A stretch of 64,000 nt of DNA from Chryseotalea sanaruensis (GCF_003990915.1 NZ_BHXQ01000001.1:985402-1049401), one strand, 5' to 3'; shown: positions 45,643 through 54,659, counted from the first letter of the stretch. Numbers and translations are program-made. Notes: generated from the letters alone by a model not told the origin.

Positions 45643-46500
45643 TTACTTAGGCCATTGATTAGGCATGAGAATAGCTTCGGATATTTCTCCTATTTCGAAA
45701 TCTTTATCAACCGCTGCTCCCTTAAGTAACGAAGTCAGATTTCTTTCAAGCTGAACTTTTGTGTTTACACCCATCACTACTTTATCAATCGCTGCATGCT
45801 GAAGGCAAAATAATAGCAAGGCAGCTGCTCTCTCTTCAATCGAGGGGAATTGCACCGTCAGTTTTTCTATCACGGGCTTTACCGGATTAAAAAAAGCACC
45901 AAGGTCTTTACTATCCATTAATAAAAGTCCTTGCAAAAAAGCGGATCTTACATGAATCTCAACCGATCGCTCTTTCAGGAGCTTAAAGTACTGAGCGAAA
46001 CGTTGGTCCAGCAGACTAAAAGGAATCTGTATCAGATCAGGAATCATGTTCAGTTGAAACAGCTTCTCTAACTCCGCTGGCGTGTACAATGAATATCCAA
46101 TTTTTTTTACGAGTTTATCCTCTCTCAATTGCAGAAGCTCTTCCCAATAAACGGGATGTTCGATCAAGCTATTGGCGTGGTGAGCAAGATAAGCATACAG
46201 AGATTGGCGCTTAAGTTTCTCTAAACTTGTCAGCAAGGAGGTACGCACAGCTTTGCGGTCACCAGCATCAATAAATTTTGAAACAAGCTGAAAGTCAGCA
46301 CCGGTACATTGCCCAATCACTTCTTCACTATTACCATAGGCAGCGGCTGTATCCAATAGGGTGATCTGTTGATCTCTGGCAAAGTCTAAAATTTCGGTCA
46401 CTTCTCTCAGGGATGTTTTTCCTTTGGCATTACTGATACCGTAGTCCAACCCAAACTGAACTGTTCCGAGTGCGATTCTATGGTTAATGTTAGCGCTCAA
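45643..46500 (-). CDS. Aldo/keto reductase
   Basis: A 285-residue NADPH-dependent aldo/keto reductase. ALGTVQFGLDYGISNAKGK at the start and TLLDTAAAYGNSEEVIG include the catalytic Asp and Tyr, with Lys and His of the tetrad expected at LVSKF and LAHHANSL. Homologues with this N terminus are often found beside nonulosonic acid genes, where they may reduce a keto sugar. It overlaps pseC by 11 bp and is 1 bp from the divergent Gfo/Idh gene. Confidence 0.84.
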   Translation of the reverse strand: MSANINHRIALGTVQFGLDYGISNAKGKTSLREVTEILDFARDQQITLLDTAAAYGNSEEVIGQCTGADFQLVSKFIDAGDRKAVRTSLLTSLEKLKRQSLYAYLAHHANSLIEHPVYWEELLQLREDKLVKKIGYSLYTPAELEKLFQLNMIPDLIQIPFSLLDQRFAQYFKLLKERSVEIHVRSAFLQGLLLMDSKDLGAFFNPVKPVIEKLTVQFPSIEERAAALLLFCLQHAAIDKVVMGVNTKVQLERNLTSLLKGAAVDKDFEIGEISEAILMPNQWPK

Positions 46501-47647
46501 AAAAAGATTTTATTTTTTCAATTACGTAGTCTTGTTCCTCATCGGTAAGCGATGGATACATAGGAATACTCAGACAACGTTCATAATACTTTTCTGCCAA
46601 GGGAAAATCTCCTTTTTTCCATCCCAACTTTTTGTAATAGGGCATGGTGTGTACGGGTATATAATGAACTTGCGAAAAAATTCCGGCCTCTCGCAGATAA
46701 TCATACAGTTCCTTTCTTCTATCTACTTCAATAACATAAAGATGGTATGCATTATGGTGCTTTGCCTCTCTTTGCTGCTTTATTATACCTAGTCTTGCAA
46801 AAGCTTCATCATATTTTTTTGCAATCGTTTCTCTTCTTTTTAAACCTGCATCAGCTCGCGAAAGTTGACTGAGTGCTAAAGCTGCCTGAAAATCGGTTAG
46901 GCGATAATTGTACCCAAGCTCCTGCATTTCATAATACCAGCCACCATGATTTTCTTCCAGCAAATCAGGATTTTTAGTAATGCCGTGAGTTCTTAGTAAT
47001 AATAGTTTATCGTATAAGGCCTTAGAATTTGTAGTGATCATCCCTCCCTCACCTGCCGCAATATGTTTTACCGGATGAAAGGAGAAAATGGCAAGGTCTG
47101 CAAAGGCACCATTACCGCACATTTGCTTTTTACCCTTACTGTCCATAAAGTATCCACCGGGCGCATGGCAGGCATCTTCAATAATCCAAAGTCCGTGTTC
47201 ATCAGCAAGCTGTCGGAATGCCTCAAGATTTACAGGGTAGCCCGAAAAATCTACCGGTATAATTCCTGTATAGGTACCTTTAGGGGATGCCTCCAATAAT
47301 GCACGTACTTTTGCAATATCTATTGTATACGTAGCGGGATCAATGTCAGCAAATACAACATCTCCTCCAGCATAGCGCACACAGTTTGCTGATGCCGCAA
47401 AGGTAATGGGTGTGGTGATGACCTTATCGCCTGCCTTTACATTAAGCGCTAAGGCGCAAAGGTGCAAAGCGGCTGTGCCATTGGCAACAGCAACTGCATA
47501 CTGAGCACCTACGTACTGAGCAAAAGCTTCTTCCAACTTATTGATAGTAGGGCCTTGCGTTAAAAAATCAGAAAGCAAAACTTTGTTAACAGCTTCAACA
47601 TCTTCTGAAGTAATATGTTGTTTACCGTAAGGAATATTTCTCATCAT
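46490..47647 (-). CDS. pseC: UDP-4-amino-4,6-dideoxy-AltNAc transaminase
   Basis: A 385-residue PLP aminotransferase that aminates the PseB product. The PLP lysine lies in AIFSFHPVKHIAAGEGGMITT, the usual PseC context; AVANGTAALHLCALAL, DFSGYPVNLEAF and WIIEDACHAPGGYF are further DegT-family blocks. The end QDYVIEKIKSFF is typical. PseB is encoded 15 bp upstream, and the aldo/keto reductase overlaps by 11 bp, so PseB and PseC are made together. Confidence 0.92.
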   Translation of the reverse strand: MMRNIPYGKQHITSEDVEAVNKVLLSDFLTQGPTINKLEEAFAQYVGAQYAVAVANGTAALHLCALALNVKAGDKVITTPITFAASANCVRYAGGDVVFADIDPATYTIDIAKVRALLEASPKGTYTGIIPVDFSGYPVNLEAFRQLADEHGLWIIEDACHAPGGYFMDSKGKKQMCGNGAFADLAIFSFHPVKHIAAGEGGMITTNSKALYDKLLLLRTHGITKNPDLLEENHGGWYYEMQELGYNYRLTDFQAALALSQLSRADAGLKRRETIAKKYDEAFARLGIIKQQREAKHHNAYHLYVIEVDRRKELYDYLREAGIFSQVHYIPVHTMPYYKKLGWKKGDFPLAEKYYERCLSIPMYPSLTDEEQDYVIEKIKSFFER

Positions 47648-47662
47648 TGGTAAAAAGGTGTA

Positions 47663-48679
47663 TTAGATTTCATCAAAGGAATGATCAACATTCTCCTTTA
47701 TTAACTTTCGTAGCTCAGCAACAGAAACCCACTCCGAATTAGTAGCAGAGTTATAGGCAAAACCCATCTCTACTTTCTTGGCTTTGAATTGTTCGATAAA
47801 ATCTGGGAGTTTCCAACGTGAAGTGGCAGGTACAATTACATAATAATTGCCTACATCATAGGTGTGGAAAGAATCTGATGATGTAATCATTTCTTCATGT
47901 ATCTTTTCACCTGGCCGAATACCAATCACTGGTTTGCTGCATTCAGGTCCAATCGCTTCTGCCACATCTAAAATTTTATAAGAGGGTATCTTAGGCACAT
48001 AAATTTCTCCTCCCCACGCATGTTCAAGCGCATGCATGACCATATCCACCCCGCCTTGCAGGGTTATATTAAAGCGAGTCATGGTGGGCTCAGTTATGGG
48101 CAGTACGCCCTCTTTTTTCTTCTTGAGGAAGAAAGGAATTACTGATCCATTAGATCCCATTACGTTACCATAGCGCACCACACTGAATCGAATTGGGTTC
48201 CACCCTCTGATGTTATTAGCTGCAACAAATAATTTATCGGAAGCCAATTTGGTGGCTCCATAAAGATTAATTGGAGCCGCTGCCTTATCTGTAGAAAGCG
48301 CTACCACACGCTCTACTTCAGTTTCGAGACAGGCATTGATAACATTTTCCGCGCCCATAATGTTTGTTTTTACACATTCCATAGGGTTATACTCAGCAAT
48401 GGGTACGTGTTTCATGGCAGCTGCATGAATTACATAATCAATGCCTTTAAGCGCACGCCTGACACGGTCAAAATCGCGCACGTCACCAATAAAAAATCGG
48501 ATTTGTGGAAATTTATCCTGAGGATAATCCTGAGCCATTTGAAATTGTTTCTGTTCATCGCGGGAAAAAATAACAAGGCGTTTAGTTTGGGGCCATTTGG
48601 CAAGAATATGAGCTGTTAAGGCCTTACCTAAGGAACCTGTACCTCCGGTAATAAGAATTGACTTATTTGTTAAATCCAT
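47663..48679 (-). CDS. pseB: UDP-GlcNAc 4,6-dehydratase (inverting)
   Basis: A 338-residue SDR enzyme that dehydrates UDP-GlcNAc with C5 inversion, the first step to pseudaminic acid. The cofactor motif is ILITGGTGSLGKALTAHIL; STDKAAAPINLYGATKLASDK carries the catalytic Tyr and Lys, together with FSVVRYGNVMGSNGSVIPFF. GEKIHEEMITSSDS near the C terminus is characteristic of the FlaA1/PseB subgroup. Unlike the membrane-bound PglF-like protein at 12712 it is soluble and short. It follows the Wzx gene by 9 bp. Confidence 0.93.
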   Translation of the reverse strand: MDLTNKSILITGGTGSLGKALTAHILAKWPQTKRLVIFSRDEQKQFQMAQDYPQDKFPQIRFFIGDVRDFDRVRRALKGIDYVIHAAAMKHVPIAEYNPMECVKTNIMGAENVINACLETEVERVVALSTDKAAAPINLYGATKLASDKLFVAANNIRGWNPIRFSVVRYGNVMGSNGSVIPFFLKKKKEGVLPITEPTMTRFNITLQGGVDMVMHALEHAWGGEIYVPKIPSYKILDVAEAIGPECSKPVIGIRPGEKIHEEMITSSDSFHTYDVGNYYVIVPATSRWKLPDFIEQFKAKKVEMGFAYNSATNSEWVSVAELRKLIKENVDHSFDEI

Positions 48680-48688
48680 AATGTCTTA

Positions 48689-50170
48689 CTAAGATCTTCG
48701 TGTCGAATCTTTCACTAGTGTAACTATTTCTGAAAAAACCTTTTTATTGAAAAGATAATTGAGTGTAATCCAACCAAATGTATATTCAATTGAAGCTATG
48801 GCTACCTTAAAATAAGTCGACAATTCATTGAAATACTGTAATGTAATGTAACCAAGACCTGTTAGAACAATTGCTATCACCAGTAATGGTAAAATATTTA
48901 GCAACGTATGCTGAATGGTACAAGCAATTTCTTTACCAGCAAGATACCATGAAGGTATTATTACCAATATGGAAGTTACCACATAAACCACACCTACAGT
49001 TAGCATACCTGCTTGCACAGCCAGAAAAAATCCGATCAAAGTAATTAAGCCCGAGAAGGTATTTAGTTTAAAATCTATATTCGAACGACCTTGGGATAAC
49101 AATACATTACTGGTTAGAAAGCCAAGTGATTTTATAGCAGCTACAACTGAAAGTAATTGAAGTATAGTAACCATTTCTAACCAGGTTTCGCCAGCGAGTA
49201 ATAAAACAAATGGTTCTGCCATTACAATTAATAAACCCATACCTGGCAATACAAAGAACGCAATGACCCTCATTACCTTCAGGTAGATTGTTCTTACTCT
49301 TTGTCTATCATCCTTAATTTGAGAAAATGAAGGAAAGAGTACCGTTGTAAATACAATGTTAAACCTGCGCGTAGGCAAAGTAACAATGGAGTAAGCGCGT
49401 GCGTAAATTCCAAGCGCATCTACACCAAGAAATTTACCAATAAGTAAATTATCGCCACTTCCTATCCAATAATGGAAACTATTTGAACCTAAAAGTGGTA
49501 GCCCAAACTTTAAATGAGTTTTAAGCTTTGTGTAAGAGAATATAAAGGATGGGCGAAAAGAACTATTGAACCAGTAAAAGATGCTCGTAAATAGTGCCAT
49601 ACACACTTGCTGTACAACAAGTGCCCAAACACCGGCTCCATTTAATGCTGAAGCAATTGAAATAATTGACGCCAAAATACCGGCAAGCGTATTGTTAATG
49701 AAAATGGTTTTGAATGCCAACTGTTTACGTAACAAGATACCATGAATAGATCCAAGTGCCTGAATAATGAAAACGGAAGATAATGCACAGGTAATATATA
49801 TGAGTTTAGGTTCATTATAAAAGCCTGCAATAAGTGGACTTACTAAAATTAACATTAAAGTAAGCAATGAATTAATAATCACAGTCGTCCAAAACACGGT
49901 ACTCTTATCAACCTCATCAATTTGTTTGGATTGTATAAGTGATGAGCTTATGCCTACGTTAGCCATGACAAATAAGAATCCTGAAAAAACATTCACCATC
50001 CCCATTAAACCAAACTCGGTAGGAGTTAGTATACGCATAAGCATAATGCCTACAGCAAATAGTAATGCCAGATTTACCAACTGATTCAGCATATTCCACT
50101 TGATACCACTAATGGTTTGGGACTTATGCTTTTTTAAGTCTACATCAGTTTTTACCACCTTTTCAATCAA
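48689..50170 (-). CDS. Wzx-like polysaccharide flippase (MOP superfamily)
   Basis: A 493-residue polytopic protein with about 12-14 hydrophobic segments. The N-terminal ISGIKWNMLNQLVNLALLFAVGI and ILTPTEFGLMGMVNVFSGF are classical for the polysaccharide-transport group of the MOP superfamily. It would flip undecaprenyl-PP-linked repeat units across the inner membrane for polymerisation by the EpsG-like protein. It lies between the Wzc gene (43 bp) and pseB (9 bp). Confidence 0.9.
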   Translation of the reverse strand: MIEKVVKTDVDLKKHKSQTISGIKWNMLNQLVNLALLFAVGIMLMRILTPTEFGLMGMVNVFSGFLFVMANVGISSSLIQSKQIDEVDKSTVFWTTVIINSLLTLMLILVSPLIAGFYNEPKLIYITCALSSVFIIQALGSIHGILLRKQLAFKTIFINNTLAGILASIISIASALNGAGVWALVVQQVCMALFTSIFYWFNSSFRPSFIFSYTKLKTHLKFGLPLLGSNSFHYWIGSGDNLLIGKFLGVDALGIYARAYSIVTLPTRRFNIVFTTVLFPSFSQIKDDRQRVRTIYLKVMRVIAFFVLPGMGLLIVMAEPFVLLLAGETWLEMVTILQLLSVVAAIKSLGFLTSNVLLSQGRSNIDFKLNTFSGLITLIGFFLAVQAGMLTVGVVYVVTSILVIIPSWYLAGKEIACTIQHTLLNILPLLVIAIVLTGLGYITLQYFNELSTYFKVAIASIEYTFGWITLNYLFNKKVFSEIVTLVKDSTRRS

Positions 50171-50213
50171 GAGTAAAAAATTATGAGCTTACCAGCTTGT
50201 ATGGAGTCGAACA

Positions 50214-52574
50214 TTATTCGTAATAACCCCCACCATTGTTCTTTGAAGTTCCATAACCATAGCCATAATGATAGCCATAACCATAGGAGTAACCATAGCC
50301 ATAACCGGGGCCCGATTTATAGATATCGTTCAAAACAAGACTAATGTTTTTGATTTTACCATCTTTATAAAAATCATCTATAGTTCTAAGCAGAGGCTTT
50401 GGCGTATAGTTCTGACGAACTATAAATAAGGTATGATCCACCATTCCCGAAAGAACAAAGGCATCCGTCACCAGAGCCAATGGAGGGGAGTCAATAAAAA
50501 TGAAATCGTAATTTTCCTTCACCTTGCTTAAAAAATCACTCATCCGGTCAGATAAGATCAACTCGGAAGGATTGGGTGGTACAGGACCTCCACTTATTAA
50601 ATTCAGGTTTGGATAGTCCGTTGTCCTGGTAATCTCTTCCAGTGTTGCCAAGCCAGCTAAATAATTGCTTAAGCCTATTGAGTTATCTAAATTAAAATCT
50701 GCAAAAATCTTTGGCTTTCGCATGTCTGCACCTACAATCAGTGTCTTCTTACCGGAGAGTGCAAACACAGAAGCGAGGTTAATAGAAGTGAACGTTTTAC
50801 CCTCCCCACTTATAGAACTTGTAATCAGAAATACGCCTTTTTCTTTTCCCTGCAGAAAGTAATTAAGATTAGATCGCAAAGCTCGAAACGATTCTGAGAT
50901 GGCCGATTTTGGTTTAGAAAGCACCTCCAGATTAATATCTAAACGTTTATGCCCCACGCCTCCAATAAATGGAATGGTGGTTATTCTCTCAACATCTTCA
51001 CGCGACTGAACTCGCGTGTTAGATAGTTCAAGCATCACAAAGAAGATAAATGGCAGTGTTAAACCGATGGATAAGCCAAGAAAGTAGTTTCTACTGGTAG
51101 ATGGTGAAATTGGACCATTAGCAATTGGAGGATTAACAACAACTATGTCTGATGTATTTGATGCTTTAGATATACCGGCCTCGGCTCTTTTCTGAAGCAG
51201 AAACACGTAAAGGCTTTCTAATAAAGCGTAATTCCTTTTTATATTGATAAACTGTCTTTCAGCTAAAGGCAAAGTACTTAATTGTTTTTCTATCTCTTTT
51301 ATATTCTTCCCTAAAAAATCAAGCTTTATTTTATCTACCGATTTCTGGTTATCGATTGATTCTAGTATATCTCCCTTAAGCACATTAATTCTTTTTCTAC
51401 CATCGGCAACAAAAGGATTTTCCAGTTTATCCGATCGGGTCAGCATTTTAATGTCTGTCTGTATCTTAATAATCTCTGAAACAAGTTCGATTAAAATCTG
51501 ATCGGTAATACCCACAGAACTGGGCAGGATAACTTTATCTAACTCAGTATTATTGTTGATATAATTTATCAGGTAGTTGTAATAACTAGCTCTAATAATT
51601 AACTCTGATTTCTGTACCTCAAACCCTTCTACTTTTTGATATAAGCGTAGTGCTTCACTATTAAGATCTGTAACAATATTCTTGTTTTTAAAAACTTCCA
51701 ATTGACGCTCAGCTTTGGACAAAGAGTCGCTAATATTGTTTAATTGATCATTAATAAATTCTATTGTATTGGTTGCTGTGACATTTTTCTTTTCCAGATC
51801 ATATTGCTGATAATTCTCGATTAATCCATTAAGGAAATCAATTTCTTTATTTGAATTGGCTCCTCGAATAGACAGATTGATGACTCCAGCACCTTCTTCA
51901 GCCCATTCAGCTTGCAATCGGCCAGCATATGATCGGGCTACGTCAAAGGGTGTTTTATAAGAAAAGGCAAAAGAACCACCAATTGAAGTGTCTGATAAAT
52001 CTTTATTTACATTAAGCTTAAAGACGACATCCTCAACTGTGATCTCCTCTCCAAATTTTTTTTCTTCGGTAATTTTCTCACCATCCTGAAAATAGGATAA
52101 GCTGAACTTATCATTATTTATAAGATCAAAGTTGAAGTCAAGTACTTTATCTTGTTCATTTTTAATAATATCTATCGAGAAAGGAAGTGTTTTATAAGAT
52201 TCTGTGGTCAAAAAATTTCCTATTCTGAAAAAGGTTTTATCAAACCCCTTTTGCTGAACGGATCTTTGTATTAAAGGAATTGACCTGATAATATAAATCT
52301 CGTTCAAATAATTTCTGTAAAATTTTACTAAAGGATTGTTGTAAAGCAATTCTCCTCCGGAAGCCTCCTGTGTTTCCTTGATAATAATGGAGGCATTGAT
52401 AGAATATATGCGCGTAGCGTAACGATTAATTAAGAAGGCTACAGTTAAACCTGTTAGAATACTCAAGGCAATTAAGTACCAATAGCGAGTTGCCTGGTAA
52501 ATGATTCTTTTGGGATCAATATCTAAACCTTCTTTTGATATTGATCCATTTTTATTATTAAAGTCCTGAGTCAC
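50214..52574 (-). CDS. Wzc-like tyrosine autokinase and polysaccharide co-polymerase
   Basis: A 786-residue inner-membrane protein. A first membrane helix (about 34-52) opens a Wzz-type periplasmic domain with long coiled-coil stretches, and a second helix at about 510-530 precedes the BY-kinase: SSISGEGKTFTSINLASVFAL (Walker A), TLIVGADMRKPKI (Walker A'), and FIFIDSPPLALVTDAF (Walker B). The tail is a Tyr/Gly cluster with at least eight GY pairs, the autophosphorylation region. Together with the lipoprotein encoded next (1 bp away) it controls chain length and export. Confidence 0.93.
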   Translation of the reverse strand: MTQDFNNKNGSISKEGLDIDPKRIIYQATRYWYLIALSILTGLTVAFLINRYATRIYSINASIIIKETQEASGGELLYNNPLVKFYRNYLNEIYIIRSIPLIQRSVQQKGFDKTFFRIGNFLTTESYKTLPFSIDIIKNEQDKVLDFNFDLINNDKFSLSYFQDGEKITEEKKFGEEITVEDVVFKLNVNKDLSDTSIGGSFAFSYKTPFDVARSYAGRLQAEWAEEGAGVINLSIRGANSNKEIDFLNGLIENYQQYDLEKKNVTATNTIEFINDQLNNISDSLSKAERQLEVFKNKNIVTDLNSEALRLYQKVEGFEVQKSELIIRASYYNYLINYINNNTELDKVILPSSVGITDQILIELVSEIIKIQTDIKMLTRSDKLENPFVADGRKRINVLKGDILESIDNQKSVDKIKLDFLGKNIKEIEKQLSTLPLAERQFINIKRNYALLESLYVFLLQKRAEAGISKASNTSDIVVVNPPIANGPISPSTSRNYFLGLSIGLTLPFIFFVMLELSNTRVQSREDVERITTIPFIGGVGHKRLDINLEVLSKPKSAISESFRALRSNLNYFLQGKEKGVFLITSSISGEGKTFTSINLASVFALSGKKTLIVGADMRKPKIFADFNLDNSIGLSNYLAGLATLEEITRTTDYPNLNLISGGPVPPNPSELILSDRMSDFLSKVKENYDFIFIDSPPLALVTDAFVLSGMVDHTLFIVRQNYTPKPLLRTIDDFYKDGKIKNISLVLNDIYKSGPGYGYGYSYGYGYHYGYGYGTSKNNGGGYYE

Positions 52575-52575
52575 G

Positions 52576-53394
52576 TTAATTTGTCAATAAGTTAATAGTT
52601 AAAACAACAAGTGTTAAAGCAGAAATAGCCAACGATACATTTTGGCCCACATACTTTCTATAAGGACGCTGTCTAAGTGCAGGTACTATAATAAGATCAT
52701 TTTGATTAATGAAAAAGTTAGGGGATTGCATAAAATCCTCATCTAATAAGTCAATGTACTGCACATCAGTTTGACCATTTCGAATTCTTATCAGTTTAAT
52801 ATTTTTCTTATCAGCCAAATCGGTTAGACCTCCAGCCAGCCCTATTGCCTCCATCAGGCTAACACGATTATTACTAAGCGTTATAGTGCCTTCTCTATTA
52901 ACTTCACCTAAGAAGGTAATCCTGAAATTAATTAACCTTACCTTTACAATTGGATTCTGTAAATATTGATTGGCTATTTTTTGGAGAGTATCCTGAGCCT
53001 CATAGATTGTAAGACCTGCAACTTTTACTTTACCAACAACAGGGAATGGTACCATACCTTCGTTATCAACCAATTCACCTATAAGCAAAGGATTAGCTTG
53101 TTGACTTAAAGATTGCCCGGCCAATTGTATGTCTTTAGTAAAAAAATCATACTGCTGAGGTGTTAAACTTTCAAAGCGTACTGATAGAATGTCTTCAGGC
53201 TGAATTTTATACGCAAAGTCTTCATAACTATACTCTCTAACAACTGTGTCTTTAGGTAAGACTTTTGAATTCACATCATTCTTTTGTAGATACACATACT
53301 TTCTGTTAGGTACACAACTCCCTAAAAAAGCCAAGGATGCAAAAAGTACAAGTATCCTCATGGTATCATTCATTTTAACCTTAAATATAGTCAT
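52576..53394 (-). CDS. Wza-like outer-membrane polysaccharide export lipoprotein
   Basis: A lipoprotein of up to 272 residues: signal MRILVLFASLAFLGSC with the lipid-bearing Cys, then a polysaccharide-export domain (KIQPEDILSVRF, MVPFPVVGKVKVAG), SLBB-type repeats (RITFLGEVNREGTITLSNNRVSLMEAIGLAGG) and a C-terminal hydrophobic helix (about 252-272). Starts at 53394, 53373 and 53361 all keep the lipobox, so the exact ATG is uncertain. It is the first gene after the winged-helix regulator, separated by 124 bp, and is coupled to Wzc by 1 bp. Confidence 0.92.
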   Translation of the reverse strand: MTIFKVKMNDTMRILVLFASLAFLGSCVPNRKYVYLQKNDVNSKVLPKDTVVREYSYEDFAYKIQPEDILSVRFESLTPQQYDFFTKDIQLAGQSLSQQANPLLIGELVDNEGMVPFPVVGKVKVAGLTIYEAQDTLQKIANQYLQNPIVKVRLINFRITFLGEVNREGTITLSNNRVSLMEAIGLAGGLTDLADKKNIKLIRIRNGQTDVQYIDLLDEDFMQSPNFFINQNDLIIVPALRQRPYRKYVGQNVSLAISALTLVVLTINLLTN

Positions 53395-53518
53395 TCCAGC
53401 AATTATTTTATCGTGGTATCCTTACAGCTCCGCCTCCTCAGTCCCAGTGAGTAAGTTGCATTTACTTTTATTTATTATTGGTTATTCGTGATTAACACAT
53501 TGCACGAATCACCATTTT
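53395..53518. other. Gap between regulator and export operon, with an inverted repeat
   Basis: The 124-bp gap between the winged-helix gene and the Wza-like gene contains an inverted repeat (ATTCGTG at 53484-53490 and CACGAAT at 53503-53509). Downstream on the minus strand there is no T-run, so it does not read as an intrinsic terminator for the regulator gene. I found no TAnnTTTG box in either orientation. It may hold a promoter or leader of the export and glycan genes. Confidence 0.4.
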
Positions 53519-54043
53519 TTAGTCAGTAGTCCATAGCAAAAGCGGAGCAATTACCTTTTCCTGCTGCTCCCATTGGGCCTTGCTGATGATGCATATTTTT
53601 ATGTCTCGTTGTATTAACTTCTTTGCTTTCTCTACTAATTTTAATGCATAGTCCTCGTCTATGGCACCTACTAACAATAACTCAATAGTCCCACTATCCT
53701 TTCCTTTAGCATAATCACCAATGATATACGCAGCCTGTAGGTCACCTAGTTTGAAAACAATGTTCTCGATGATCTTATCCAAACCTAAATATTTGTGAAC
53801 GAGACTTTTCAGGTCTTGAAATAATGGATGATTGGTATTAGCTCTATACTCTACTGTTCGCCCATTCTCAGCGGAAACGAGATAACCTGCCTTAGACAGG
53901 TTATTTAACTCATGTCGGATAGAGTTAGTGGATTCGTCAAATTCTTCTGCCAAACCCCTCAGGTAGGCAGTTGAGGTACTGTTAGTGAAGAACTTCAACA
54001 GCATCTTAATACGCGTTCTGGATGTAATAAGGCCCTCTAGCAC
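53519..54043 (-). CDS. Winged-helix regulator with nucleotidyltransferase-like C-terminal domain
   Basis: A 174-residue protein with an N-terminal winged helix (about 1-75): TSRTRIKMLLKFF, then STAYLRGLAEEFDESTNSIRHELNNLSKAGYL as helix-turn-helix and wing. The C-terminal half (about 95-174) contains AAYIIGDYAKGKDSGTIELLLVG, which looks like a degenerate minimal-nucleotidyltransferase (GSxARG) motif. The start is a GTG at 54043. It stands between the antiterminator and the export genes, so it likely controls the glycan operon; a strong palindrome at 54065 upstream may be its operator. Confidence 0.82.
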   Translation of the reverse strand: MLEGLITSRTRIKMLLKFFTNSTSTAYLRGLAEEFDESTNSIRHELNNLSKAGYLVSAENGRTVEYRANTNHPLFQDLKSLVHKYLGLDKIIENIVFKLGDLQAAYIIGDYAKGKDSGTIELLLVGAIDEDYALKLVEKAKKLIQRDIKICIISKAQWEQQEKVIAPLLLWTTD

Positions 54044-54064
54044 GGTTTAAAGTTAAAGTAAAGA

Positions 54065-54093
54065 TTTAATGAGTAAAAATTTTACTCATTAAA
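54065..54093. promoter_or_regulatory. 14-bp palindrome upstream of the winged-helix regulator gene
   Basis: TTTAATGAGTAAAA at 54065-54078 and TTTTACTCATTAAA at 54080-54093 are perfect inverted repeats around a single central base. The core GAGTAAAA/TTTTACTC lies 22-50 bp before the GTG of the regulator gene. An arrangement like this is typical of a dimeric winged-helix operator, so autoregulation is likely. It lacks a T-run and is too AT-rich and loop-less for a terminator. Confidence 0.65.
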
Positions 54094-54164
54094 ATTCAAA
54101 AAATTCACCTCTACACTTGGCCAAACCTGAAATGATGGATTTTGGCTAGCTGGGTGTAGAATCG

Positions 54165-54659
54165 CTAAATAGCCTGCAGTAGTTTCGGGTCTAATGCTAC
54201 CCTAATTGAGCCTGTAAAAGATTCAAGGTGAACAACAAAGTGTTGCTTATCTTCTATGCTAACCAACTGACCTTCAATGCCTTTAAGAGAGCCGTCTATA
54301 ATTTTAACTTTGTCTCCGGACTTCAAATCCGGAATACTCATGGATTCTAAGAAGAGACCTGATTCCAGAAAACGGTTTATAAGGGTATATTCCTTTTCAT
54401 GAAGTACAGCAGGTTTATCGTTATGGCGAATATTCCAGCTAATGCCTGGAGTTTGTAGAATTACAGGTATTTTCTCAATTGTATCGTAAACAAAAATATA
54501 AGAGTTAAAGAGCGGTACTTCTACCTTTTTCTTTCGATCGCTCCATTGCTTCATTACCTTTTGCATAGGCAAAAACGCTTCAAAACCATTGCGGGTGAGT
54601 ACTTCGAAAACCTTTTTTTCGTGACGGCTTTTGGTGTAAAATACAAACCACTGCTTCAT
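54165..54659 (-). CDS. UpxY/RfaH-type transcription antiterminator (NusG family)
   Basis: A 164-residue NusG paralogue. The NGN domain opens with QWFVFYTKSRHEKKVFEVL and contains EAFLPMQKVMKQWSDRKKKVEVPLF; a KOW domain follows (DLKSGDKVKIIDGSLKGIEGQL). Similar proteins in Bacteroides (UpxY) prevent premature termination of one capsule operon. Here the gene is 23 bp after cysQ and directly precedes the regulator and Wza/Wzc genes on the same strand, a good place to act on the 40-kb glycan transcript. An interaction site in the leader was not identified. Confidence 0.9.
   Translation of the reverse strand: MKQWFVFYTKSRHEKKVFEVLTRNGFEAFLPMQKVMKQWSDRKKKVEVPLFNSYIFVYDTIEKIPVILQTPGISWNIRHNDKPAVLHEKEYTLINRFLESGLFLESMSIPDLKSGDKVKIIDGSLKGIEGQLVSIEDKQHFVVHLESFTGSIRVALDPKLLQAI

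Noticed and set aside
53484..53518. Intrinsic terminator for the winged-helix regulator
   Set aside because: On the strand of the regulator the hairpin is not followed by T; the T-run is on the other strand, where no gene ends.
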